Assembly (NCBI GenBank): GCA_005408345.1
Contig: SEMN01000008.1
Span: 3,038,001-3,102,000 of the forward strand
Source of the DNA: Macquaria australasica
Taxonomy: Eukaryota; Chordata; Actinopteri; Centrarchiformes; Percichthyidae
Direction: 5' to 3'
Length of the DNA stretch: 64,000 nt
Part shown: positions 37,333 to 47,802 of the stretch, piece after piece
Position numbering within the stretch: position 1 is the first letter of the stretch
How the letters are laid out: every line of letters begins with the position of its first letter
Program-made: the position numbers and the translations under genes
The notes under the pieces: model-generated
What the model was told of the DNA's origin: nothing
The model's database searches: none
Seen by the model: the letters and a program-made list of their open reading frames with translations, nothing else

Positions 37333-37600
37333 GGTGCAGCCGTGGATTTCAATATAGACCGTAACTCGCTTTGCCACCGTCTCGTGTGCTTCCCATTGAC
37401 GACACTAAACCGGCTCTATGTACAACAATCCGCTGGTCCCCACTCAAATAGCGTCTGCTGCCGCTGGGAGGAGACTGTTGCTCCTGTGATGTCAGTCAAG
37501 GAGACAGGCGGAGGGATTGTCCAATCACAACGCGGAGAAGGAAACGTCACGCAAACTGAGGGCCAATAGGCGCATGAAGGTCGATGGGTTTTAGAGGAAT
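37333..37600 (-). promoter_or_regulatory. epha7: Probable epha7 5' UTR and promoter
   Basis: Directly upstream of the start codon on the minus strand lies a CG-rich stretch. It contains two CCAAT boxes (plus-strand CCAAT at 37521-37525 and 37563-37567, about 42 bp apart, an NF-Y-like pair) and CRE-like motifs TGATGTCA (37487-37494) and ACGTCAC (37544-37550). No clear TATA box was seen. This is the expected layout of a CpG-island promoter of a developmental receptor gene. The transcription start cannot be placed from the sequence alone. Confidence 0.55.
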
Positions 37601-38498
37601 GCACGGCGGAGGAAATGTTGTCACAACTTGGGTCAGATATTTTTGGTTTTCTTCAAGAAAAGGGCAAGGGATACTCTAGTACAGTTGGTGTCTCGACACA
37701 AATACACGCACGCACCCACACGCGCGCACACCACAAAAGTCTATGCCAAGAGGATTCTTAGTGGCTGAAATAGCTCCTCTGAAAAACAATAAGCTCCACA
37801 GTCTTTAAAGTTTTAAATGTTGTCACCTTTGAAACTGTTAAAAACTCATCTGTTCCTTGTGAGTTTTGATCAGAAAGCCACATTAAGGCTATATTTGTCT
37901 GTTTTAACACAAGAACCACTTTCATCCAAACACATTTTCCATCTTGAGCAGAGATTAGTAGCATTTTCTGTTTTTTGTTGTTATTTATTTTCTTATTTTT
38001 ACAGACAAACGCTATGTTTCAAATCTCACTGCTTCCTGGTACATGAACGGTGAATTTGAGTTTTGCATTATTTTAAATACAGATTTTAGACTCACTTTCA
38101 TAGGTGATAAACTATGTAGAGTGGTCCAACTATGTTGGTGGCCAGGAGGAGGAGGTGGGGTGCCCTGACATAGAGGCAAACTAGGCAGCTGTCCATGAGG
38201 GCCTCCCCAGCACAAATCTTTTTTAATTTGTGTGGTTTTTTAGATATATCTCTTCTTTTTTTTTTTTTTGTAAAAATGTATAAATGTAGAATATTTCCCT
38301 CTGAATTAAGTATAAAGTAAGTAACAAGTACCTCCAAATAATAACAGTACTTTATCCACCACTGCAGTTTGATAGTTAGGATTTTTGCAACACTGTTTAA
38401 CACAGAATAGTTTGCATACGCTGATCACCTGCACAGAATATAACCATTACTATTTATTCCCTCCCCCACTGCAGACTTGGTTTGGATATTAACAGACT

Positions 38499-38500
<2 letters not shown>

Positions 38501-38562
<62 letters not shown>
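38501..38562. repeat. (GT)31 microsatellite
   Basis: 31 uninterrupted GT units, about 1.2 kb upstream of the epha7 start codon. A long alternating purine-pyrimidine tract of this kind can adopt Z-DNA and is likely polymorphic. Confidence 0.98.
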
Positions 38563-38563
<1 letters not shown>

Positions 38564-38679
38564 AGCTCTGTGACTCCAAAGCCCACAACAAGTTGTATGT
38601 TACCCTACAGTAATCAGCCCCCGAATGGTACCTCCACCACTGGATAACTGTAGATATTTCACCATCAGCACAAAAGAAA

Positions 38680-38960
38680 TGGAGAAAAAAGTTATTTTTT
38701 TGTTTACATAGCTCACTACTACATAACACCCTCTATCCTTAGACCCTTGATTCAGATAAGAGAAAACTCCACACAAAAAAAAAGAAAAAAAAACATTAAA
38801 AGGGGGAAAAGGAAGAAAACTCAGGAAAAGCAACAGAGGAGGGAACCCCTCTTTTGGGACAGAAGAACGTGCAGTAGCTGTCAAATGTACAGAGCAGACA
38901 AACATAGAGGAGGTCAAAATACAATATTGAGAAACAGAATGATAATCTTAAGAAAATAAA
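38680..38960. repeat. Dispersed fish repeat (A-rich, AGCAACAGAGGAGGG block)
   Basis: An A-rich start (38775-38800) is followed by CTCAGGAAAAGCAACAGAGG, GAACCCCTCTTTTGGGACAG and ACGTGCAGTAGCTGTCAAAT, then TGTACAGA. I recognise this order from other fish genomic sequence as an unnamed dispersed repeat. No coding capacity. Confidence 0.45.
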
Positions 38961-39289
38961 GAACAAAGATATAAATATAATTAACTAGTTAAAGAGTTTC
39001 AGAAACAGTGTAAAAGCCTTTCCATTCACCTCCTTGATTCTAATTTGTGACAGTGTCTTTACTGTTTGAGCCAAATATAGTATTTAATGGTGAGGCATTA
39101 AATGGTGTTTATAATCTGTGGAAGGTCACCTTAAGTAAGGGGCAGTCCCACTGAGACGGGCCATTCACATGACTGGACCTGATTCATTATTACTTTGCCG
39201 CTTGAGAGACTTTCACTGTAAAGATGCAACCGCCAGGGGTCTTAAATAACAAGCAAAGATAAACAAAAAGACACAGTCTAAAAAGTTTC

Positions 39290-39640
39290 CCACTTTCTTG
39301 GATGACTTGGCATATCACTTAAAAATTAAAGCATAAAGCGGAGCTCATTATCCCTTTATACATACAGCATTTGTTGCAGGTCACTAATTAATCTCCATTA
39401 CCTCCCAACAAGCACAACAGCTGTAATTATGGCCAACAAATAATGATTAATAAACTGTGTACATAAAAATGGACAGAAGCAGACAAGGACTCACTTCAAG
39501 GTTTATTTACCTCTGCTTTTTCTGTGTTTGTTTGTTTGTTTGGCCTGTTTATTATGCAAATTGCAGCTAATCCTTTTTGCCCTTGATACACAGTCGAGTC
39601 CTGCATGGAAGTGTATAACTAATGATGGTTGAATTAATCT
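39290..39640. promoter_or_regulatory. Candidate conserved noncoding element upstream of epha7
   Basis: Low-repeat sequence with clustered homeodomain-type cores (CACTAATTAATCTCC, GTAATTATGGCC, AATAATGATTAATAAAC). It also has a perfect octamer ATGCAAAT within TTTATTATGCAAATTGCAGC at about 39546-39565. It lies about 2 kb upstream of the start codon. This looks like a neural or developmental enhancer, but only by motif density. Confidence 0.3.
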
Positions 39641-39689
39641 GGAGTAATGTTACCTTTATCATAAACTGTCTGTGTGACACCATCATTAT

Positions 39690-39812
39690 TCCGGTTTATT
39701 ACAACTTTGGTCTTATTTTCATAGTTTTGGCCATCATTTCTATTTTTTCCACCTGCCTGTAGTTTGCAGACCATGGCTCAAATAAACTTTATTATTATTA
39801 TTATTATTATTA
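39690..39812. repeat. Dispersed repeat fragment with (ATT)n
   Basis: ACTTTGGTCTTATTTTCATAG and CATCATTTCTATTTTTTCCA match the fragment at 12750-12815. It is followed by AAATAAACTTT and an (ATT)8 tract, 39788-39812, resembling a LINE 3' tail. Confidence 0.5.
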
Positions 39813-42800
39813 ACCACACAAGATGTGGACAGATTAAGCAGATTAAACCTCCATTGCACAACATATAGCCAACAATCTAGAGTTAAATATTACAATTACA
39901 CAGAAAATTTGGATTTTCTACAAAATGTGGTGTTTATGGTCAAAACACAGCTCTTTGATCAGGCGACAGCCAGGCGTTTTCCATCATGTCCTGGGTCTTG
40001 CAGTCGGTGGAGAGCAACTGCAGCGCCTGACTCTAAAAACTGTGGCCGCCTCGACCTCATGAGGTTGTCATTGCCCACGTGTGCATGACGTCAGAGCAAG
40101 TCAGGGTCAAGTTGGACCAAATCTAACCAGCATGCATTGTGCAGCAATTGCCGGGGATCGATTCTGCACAGGCCTGGCTCATCTTGAAAGACCCTAATGT
40201 TTGCACTGACTTAAATTGGAGAGACCTTTCTTGGTCAGGACAAATCATAATCTGCCTGCCTCTCAATCTGCAATTTTTTTGTCAACTGCAATGTTGTTAT
40301 TACCTGTAGGAAAGATGGCCAGAACTATTAAAGTAAGACCCAAGTTTTATGAAATGGGAATTATCCTTTAAACTGTGTAGAGCGGTGGTACAGCACACAC
40401 ACTCTGCACTGCTTTTTAGGATTTCAATCAACAATACGTGAATATTTTTAAGTATTTGTTATCTCCTCTTCTGTGGCTTTGCTTCCGTTGTGACAGGCGC
40501 AGGCTCCTCTTCCCCTTTGGAATGTATTTTATCAAAGTTAAGAACAAGATAAAGCCCAGCATCTTAGTACTTGTATGTCCTTGCTGTTTGCCACTATGTT
40601 GTTCTCTTAACAGCCTGACTATCTTAACAGTAGCTCTAACTGCTTGACTAATGTAAGATATCTCACTAAATTGGAAGCTGTCTGTTTCACCTCGTGGTAC
40701 CTAACCTAAACATGCTCACTGTTGCCATGGTGTCCTCTAATTAAAGCTTCCCTGCTATCCTCATATGGAAGTGACACTAAGCATTAGAGGTATTATGTTC
40801 AGCACTGACAGTAATGAAGCTGCTATCGCCTTGCCTTGTTGCCAAATTGATTGGCTAACAGAAAAGTGCAAGTGTGTGACATGTCAAAGGTCACACGGAG
40901 GCAGTTAGAGCTGTGAAACTTTGCATGCCAGTGTGCACCAGCTCTCTGCCAGTGGTTCCTTTTCAAGCTAATTTAGGTTCAATAGGAGCTCTGTCATAAC
41001 AGGCAACAATGACAAGGGAGTGGCTGTAAGAAGACTCAGCTGTTGCTGTAGCTGTTACTGCAAACTGTAAACTTTTTTGTGACGTCAAAAAGTTCTTGTG
41101 GGGCAGCGGTAGAGGTGAGGGGATGTTGGACTTCTAAAATCCTGTCCATAGCACACACTGTATCAGAGTTTCCCCTTTCAGTTAACCAGTGCTGTGGGTC
41201 ACCTGCCTTAAGGAGTTGCAAACCCACCATAAGAAATTTCATCAGCTCTGGTGTCAGTGGAAAGTTTTAGTGTCCGTTGTAGACCCTCACCATTTTAAAG
41301 CCTTTTAATTCTCAAAAGAATTGCAATACAGTGAGTGTAGTATAAGTATATACTGTATATGAAGTAAAACTAGACATTTACCATTTGTATTCTTTTCCAG
41401 AGAAATCTGATAAACATTTATCCAGTGTCCTCATCAGCAGGCAGCACTTAACTCCTCTCCCAGTGTTTCCTCCCTCCAGGCTCGAATTACACTTCTTAGA
41501 CAGAGTCCTGCAGACTGCTGAGATGTGTAAAGAAGTTGGAAATACTTATGTACACAGTTGTATCTTGTTTCCGTGCACCTCTCAGGCTGTGTCAGTAAGT
41601 ATCGAACAAGCCGTCCACAGCTGGTGGGGCTGTGTGCAGGCTGATCCTGGCATCCAGTAGGCAGGGTGGGGGCAGTCTGAAGTCTGCCTGTCAGGCCCTG
41701 GAGGAAAACACCACCCAGAGCTTTAATAGCGACCATGAGAAGCAGCCCAGAGTCCCTGTCAAATGGCGGTTTGGTTGTGCAAGCAGGCAATTTGCTTCTT
41801 TTTATAGATTGGTAATATGGAATGGCTGTCCCAGAGGAAATCTCAAGTGTTGAAAACTCAACTGGTATTGTTGTGGGGCAGCTCAAAGCCATTTGCACCT
41901 GACACCGGTTTGTTGATATAATCACATTCCTGCTGGAGTCTGTCTGCAACTCTGGTGGAGTTTTAAAATGCAAAGCACTGGAGAAAGTGTAATCATTCCA
42001 CACAAAATTTCCCCTGTGTTTAAACTCACATGTGCCTTGGGTCGCAATTATGAAAATTGGTTCATCAGGAGACAAGGAAGTACACCAGAACTCCACATTT
42101 CTTTGTGATCCAATTAGGAGATTCAAAGAGAGAAGTATGCAGTTGTATTTATTAAGCACATTTCTGTCTGGAATGTTGCTCTAGTTTTTAGTTATATAGG
42201 TACAGCAGAAGATTGGTGTGTTGCATCGTAGTTAATGGGTCACAGGATGTGATATTGCAACTTCAGATTGAACAAGTTATAATTAACAAATTTTTGCCGC
42301 AGTACAGAAGAAAAATATTTTTTACAGGAAGAACAGCAGCCAGAATGGAGAATGAGACACAAACAGGTCTAATGGAGCCTCAAATGACTCAACATTCTCC
42401 CTATTCATAAAGCGCAACTGTAGTAACTGATGTACCACATGAAAGACAACCACATGTAAAGACAATCCTTTAAATTCCAGTTTGATATTTCCATGCAAAT
42501 GAAAATTAATTAAAGCACTAATTAATCGGCCTTGCTCACACAAGACACTGCTTTTATAGTCCAATTTCAAATTATTCCAGCATCATGGCTCTTCATTCAC
42601 TTTAAACTAATACAATGGCTTTGCACAAAAATCACTTTCGGTTAGTTAAATGTCACAATGCTGCAGTGTGCTCGTCTGGTGACTGCTTCATTTCCTATGT
42701 CACTGTTCTTTTCCATGCAGTTATGGGATTGTTGAAATTACTGTTGACAAATGAAGATAGCCAGACATCTACACTTATGAGAAACATGTGGTCAGTTTCA

Positions 42801-43000
42801 CTCTGCATCATTCATGCATGGCAACGCGACTGGCTCTTCCACCGTCATTGTTTGTTTATTTAGGAGTGATTAAAATGGCTTCCCTTTAGTATGCCCAGAA
42901 TCCCACAGTCGACACGTCTGAAAAGGAACTCCTAGTGAAATGTGAGGAGAGGAAGTCAGGAACTCCTGTTTTAATGCAAATGTGTCAGTGATAATTCCTC

Positions 43001-43071
43001 TGCTACATGAAGGAAGGTAGGTTTCTATGTAATTACTCACTCTAACAGAAAGTGTATGCATGCTATGACAT
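43001..43071 (+). repeat. 71-bp inverted repeat, left arm
   Basis: The whole 71 bp recurs without a single mismatch, in reverse complement, at 45966-46036. It begins TGCTACATGAAGGAAGGTAG and ends ATGCATGCTATGACAT. Beyond 43071 similarity continues for about 7 bp across a 4-bp gap; outside the arms the flanks differ. The sequence is not low-complexity and does not look coding. Confidence 0.95.
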
Positions 43072-45394
43072 TGGATTGGCTGCATTTTAATAGCTCATGG
43101 TGTGCCATATAGCCTGGAGCATTGCACGGACAGTAGTTGATGCTGGTATGGAACTCAAAAAGGGCCAATACTTAAAAAATTGAATAAATTGTAAAAGAAA
43201 TAAACATATGACTGAATAAAGTAATATATATAAATGAACCATGAAATAATGTAAAACATTATTTCACTTGTCATCATGTTATGTTAAATGTTGTGTTATT
43301 TTCTTGTAAATTCAATTTGAGTTAATTTCATTTCATTGTAGACATTTTTATTATTATTTTTTATTTCAAAAGTCTATTTTTATTTCACAATGGTATTTCA
43401 TATTTCATAATGACTTTTTATGACAAGGGTGTTCCAATCCTGGCCTCCTCACCTTTCACTTACATTCCCCCAGTCTCTCTTAGCAAGCTTAACAAAGGAT
43501 ACCAAATTTGGCCAGTTAGCTCTTGTTAGCCAAAAAAAAAAACCCCTACAAAGCCAGGTGGTGGTGGGAATTGGTGACACAATACAAACAATCTAAAATA
43601 TGTGTCAAGATGTGTTCAAACTGAACGCGGAGTGAATTTCAATTTTCTGTCTGTGTTTTTATTCGTTACAAACAGCCAATGTACTGTACAGATGTCAGCT
43701 GTAAGCTAGCTAGCATACTACCCACCAACTTTGTCTGTGTAGTTTGTGTTCAGCTCATTCTCAATTCCTGGTGAGTTCTGAGATCAGTCAGTCTATTTTC
43801 CTCCAGACCCATCTTCCATTTTGCTTGTCTCTTTATTCATGAAATGGAGTCATTTACAGCCTGGGGATAAAGTAGAACATTTTTCAACTCACGCTTATGC
43901 GTCTATACCTCGATTCACACCACCCAGGGCATATGGACATTTGAAAAGGGACATTTTAAAATAAGGTACAATTAAATAAAATTAATAATATGAAAAATAA
44001 TGACATTTCCAATGATGATTTTAGCTTTCATAAGCTATTGATTTAGTTCACAGTTTATTGGTTAATTTATATAAGTTTCACTATTTATTCCTATAGTTAC
44101 TCATAATGTCTTATTTATTGATTCAGCATTGGCCATTTTGGAGTTCCATAAAACTGGAGATGTCAAGGCACCACTGGAAACACAGTTTAGTGATAGGATT
44201 TTACAGCTGCTCATTCAGCTATAAATCTCTTTTTATGAAGTGAAATAGGATTAACAAGGCTCCACGGGGCTCGTATCGCCCTGCTCAGGTACTGAACATA
44301 GATTAGGTATACTGTATATCACCGAGATCCAAATCTAGCAACAGTGTCAAGTTACTTAACTGTCTGTTATAAATGAACCTTCTCGCTGAGAGCTCAGCAT
44401 TCAGGGTAGCCTTTGGGGTGAAGGAGTCAGTTAGGGTTTCCATGGCTTGAAAGAGAAGAAGGTGGCCCCCTTGAATCTGAAGGATGCTCAGCAGAAAGGT
44501 GTTTTATTTCACTGTTTCTCCAGCTGCCTGTGCTGCAACGGTGACGGCATCCAGTTTAGGTGATGTTTGGCCTGTGTCTCCCCCGGGCAGTGTGTCCAAC
44601 GGCTGTCCACCCAGACACAGCCTTCAGCCATGCTGCCTGTCTGGCACTCAAGACCCCCGAGAAATAGATGTCCTCTTTTCTTACAATTGCTCTTTAATCA
44701 GCTGCCCGCACAATGGGCTGACCATTTTAACATGCAGCTGAAGCTGTTGTAGGTATGGGAAAATTTAATTCTGTGTCCAGCTTCACTATCCAACTTTTGA
44801 TTTTTGCCGCATTTTGCCACCGAAGAAAAAGCTAATTTTAGTGCTTTTCTCTGTTTTGTAACAACATCAAACCAGCAAAGGCCATTTTGAAATGACTTCA
44901 TTGTAGTGAAGCACACAAAATATATTATATGTCCCTGGAAATACCAACAACATGCAGTAAAGTTCAAGCGCTTTGTTCTTTTGACTCAAAGACATTCACA
45001 AATATTGCTGAGAGGCACACAAAAGTCAGAATATAACCTTGAACTCGAAAATGATTTACTCTGCACATCATCTGGACATTCTGCTGAGCAGGACTGTAGT
45101 GCACACGAGTATCAGACCTAGTGCCAAGAATGCCATAGTCATTTTTTTCTTTCTTTCCTTCTAGAATCATTTGGACATTGATTGCCATTTGAAATGTATT
45201 TGGACCAACCTATGAAAATGGCTGCCACAGTTGTGATTGTTATGGTGAACACCAAACTAAAAGCATGTTCCTTTTTATTCATTTTTAATACAACTGAATT
45301 GAAGTCAAGTGAGCAAACAACCTGGCAGATATTTTGGCAGACGACATTTGCGGTCAAATGTTGGCGATAATGTTCCACCCGGGTGCAATTCACC

Positions 45395-45585
45395 ATTAAA
45401 AAGAAGAAGAAGAAGTGGTCATTTCCGGTAAGTGCACAATGGCCTTGTTCAATTTGAGACAACATTACCCTGTCCAAATCCACACACTACACACTACACA
45501 CTAAGTAAGTACATAGTGTACGCAGTGTACTGAGTGGAAGTGTACTAACGGAAATATCGAATTGAGACACAGCATAAGATTATAA
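45395..45585. repeat. Dispersed repeat with AGTGTAC motifs
   Basis: After a (GAA)4 tract comes a block with CACTACACACTACACACTAA and ACATAGTGTACGCAGTGTAC, ended by AATTGAGACACAGCATAAG; CAATTTGAGACAAC precedes it. The repeated CACTACA and AGTGTAC motifs are of opposite sense, so it can fold. It is recognisable as a common fish repeat type, unnamed. Confidence 0.5.
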
Positions 45586-45965
45586 ATTCTGTAAATTTTA
45601 GACTTTCACAAACAAAGCTGGATTCAATATTCAATATTTTTATTCTGTTTTTAGCTACATTATTTTCTGCATATTCACTCAGGACAATCCGTTATATTTA
45701 AATATGTGATAGACACAGGAAATCATCAGTGTTTATTCTGGGGCAGAAAAGTAAATTGAAATTTGGTAAAAAATTCTGATTGTCTTCTTCCAATCCAGAT
45801 ATTACACAACCAGTATCCTAAGCATGGAAGTTCCTTTGGGACATTTGGGAACAGTATATATACAAAATAACCTAAGTTCAGAGATCTGCTTACTAGCTTT
45901 TGTAACTTTTAGCCGCATCTCAAAGATCTTCATTCAGTGAAGGTTGTCATAACTTGATCCAATGG

Positions 45966-46036
45966 ATGTCATAGCATGCATACACTTTCTGTTAGAGTGA
46001 GTAATTACATAGAAACCTACCTTCCTTCATGTAGCA
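45966..46036 (-). repeat. 71-bp inverted repeat, right arm
   Basis: Exact reverse complement of 43001-43071. The arms enclose 2,894 bp. See the left arm for details. Confidence 0.95.
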
Positions 46037-46989
46037 ATGGATCCATGGAACTTTGGTCATGAAAACAAGAGTTAATTATTTGTTGTCCAACCCAGTATTC
46101 TTAATCCTAAATATAAAAATGTAAGTCTTGCAAATGTTCCTACAAATTAATTAATATTCCTTTCCACCCCTTTTGTGTAAAGTGGCGAATGCTTGTCGAC
46201 AGATGGAAACCTGGTAAAAACACACCACAGAAAATGGCTACTAGTTGTGTTAAATGGAAAGAATTAATTGAAGAGAGTTTTTGCGCTTGAGCCCTGCAAT
46301 CATCCTCTGACAAGTCAGAGAAAATGTGTAGAATCCTCAGCAGGTTTCAGTCAGGCCCACAGCTTTCCAGCAGCGAGGCAGCAGCCTTGGGAGAAACCCG
46401 CTATCATTATAACATCAATCGCCACTCGCCTCTCTTAAACACCTTCCTCATCACCACTTGTTTCAGCAGCAGTACATCAGCACTGACTGAGGTGGAATAT
46501 GGGAGCAGGTAGTCATCCTTTAACACCGGCTCCAGCCTGTGTGTATATATTAATGAGACGCCACTGGCTAGCTCCAAACTTTTCGGCTCGTCTCTGTCAT
46601 TAAAACACCCCATGTACACTTTTGACTCCAGATTCAGTTCTTTTTGCCCTTTAGGGAAACAAAAGGGGTTATGTAAGATTTATAGGGACCGGTCCACATC
46701 GAGCCACGGTCCCTCCACTCCTTTTTATCTTCTGATTGGAATAATTATTGGTCGGAAGAGGGAGCAGTGAGAAATGTTAAGTGGATCATGGCTTCGAAGC
46801 AGAAGACGGACAGCACTCATACACAGCTCTGCCTGAATGGGGAATGTAGAGCATCTGTCGCTTTCTAAATTCTACCTCTTCTACATTAATTTTGAGCGTC
46901 TGTTTACCAGTGGTCTGGCTTACATGGTATATGTTTTGCTTTTTTTGCCTAGTCTGTTCAGCCTATTTAACATTCAAATAGTGTCTTCA

Positions 46990-47065
46990 AATAATACTTA
47001 AACAAATAGTTCAAGATTTTGGGAAATATGCTAGCTGTATCCCCCTGCTTTATGCTAAGTTAGGC
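46990..47065. repeat. Fragment of the ATAGTTCAA..TTTTGGGAAAT repeat
   Basis: AATAGTTCAAGATTTTGGGA then CTTTATGCTAAGTTAGGCTAAC matches the start of the same dispersed fish repeat whose arms form the hairpin at 6683-6750. Confidence 0.55.
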
Positions 47066-47264
47066 TAACCATATCCTCACTATATATAAAACAAATAATC
47101 AGTTAATAAAATCGAATGCATGCTGTAGATTTGGTATTTTACCAAACTGTATATGGTAATAGATCAAATTTGGTAGAAGATTTTACTACTTTTCTATTTT
47201 TTACACTTCGCAATTTTTTCTATATTCTAAAGTATATTATTATTCTTTAGTATCTTGTTTTTTT

Positions 47265-47315
47265 TAGTGTGCTCATGTCTCCCTTGAAAATGAGATCTCA
47301 ATCTCAATCAATACT
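47265..47315 (+). repeat. LINE 3' UTR remnant
   Basis: CATGTCTCCCTTGAAAATGA followed by GATCTCAATCTCAATC resembles the conserved 3' end of an abundant fish non-LTR retrotransposon. Only this short relic is present. Confidence 0.4.
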
Positions 47316-47786
47316 TCTGCACTTATATGACCTGATTTTACTAATTTTGCTGTTTTTAAGAGGGCTGATCACTTTCTGATACAGTGACCATTCGGCATAA
47401 ACCCTTTTTTGACAGATATCTTAGATGTGCCCTTAAACTTCTTTCACAATTATAGCTTGGATTGACCACACTGACCTTTGAGATTTAGAGAACGCTCCAC
47501 TGAAAACAAATATCAAGCACTAACAGTATATCTTTTTTATTAAAATGGAGAGGTTGCAGTTGTATCATTGTAATTTAGCCCTTGACTATGTTTACATTGG
47601 CATTAATATGCCGGTGGCATACTTTGGCTGAGAGAGAGGTCACTGTTGCGTGCCCACTTCCCAGAGCGCCTGAATTAGCATGTGGAAATATGCCACTTGT
47701 TAACTTGTGTGACTTTGGGTTTCACGTGGCTGTCAGAACCACAGAAGCAAGACTTTGTTTGTTGTTCTGTGATGTAGATAAAGAGA

Positions 47787-47802
47787 GGGGGGGGGGGGGG
47801 GG
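47787..47802. repeat. Poly(G)16 run
   Basis: Sixteen consecutive G on the plus strand within a purine-rich stretch (AGAGAGG before, AGAGAGGAAGGAG after). Long enough to form an intramolecular G-quadruplex; the run length may be unreliable in the assembly. Confidence 0.95.

Noticed and set aside
37333..37377. N-terminal extension of epha7 upstream of the chosen start
   Set aside because: The upstream in-frame codon at 37375-37377 is GTG, not ATG, and the extension does not resemble a signal peptide; the ATG at 37330-37332 has a good context.
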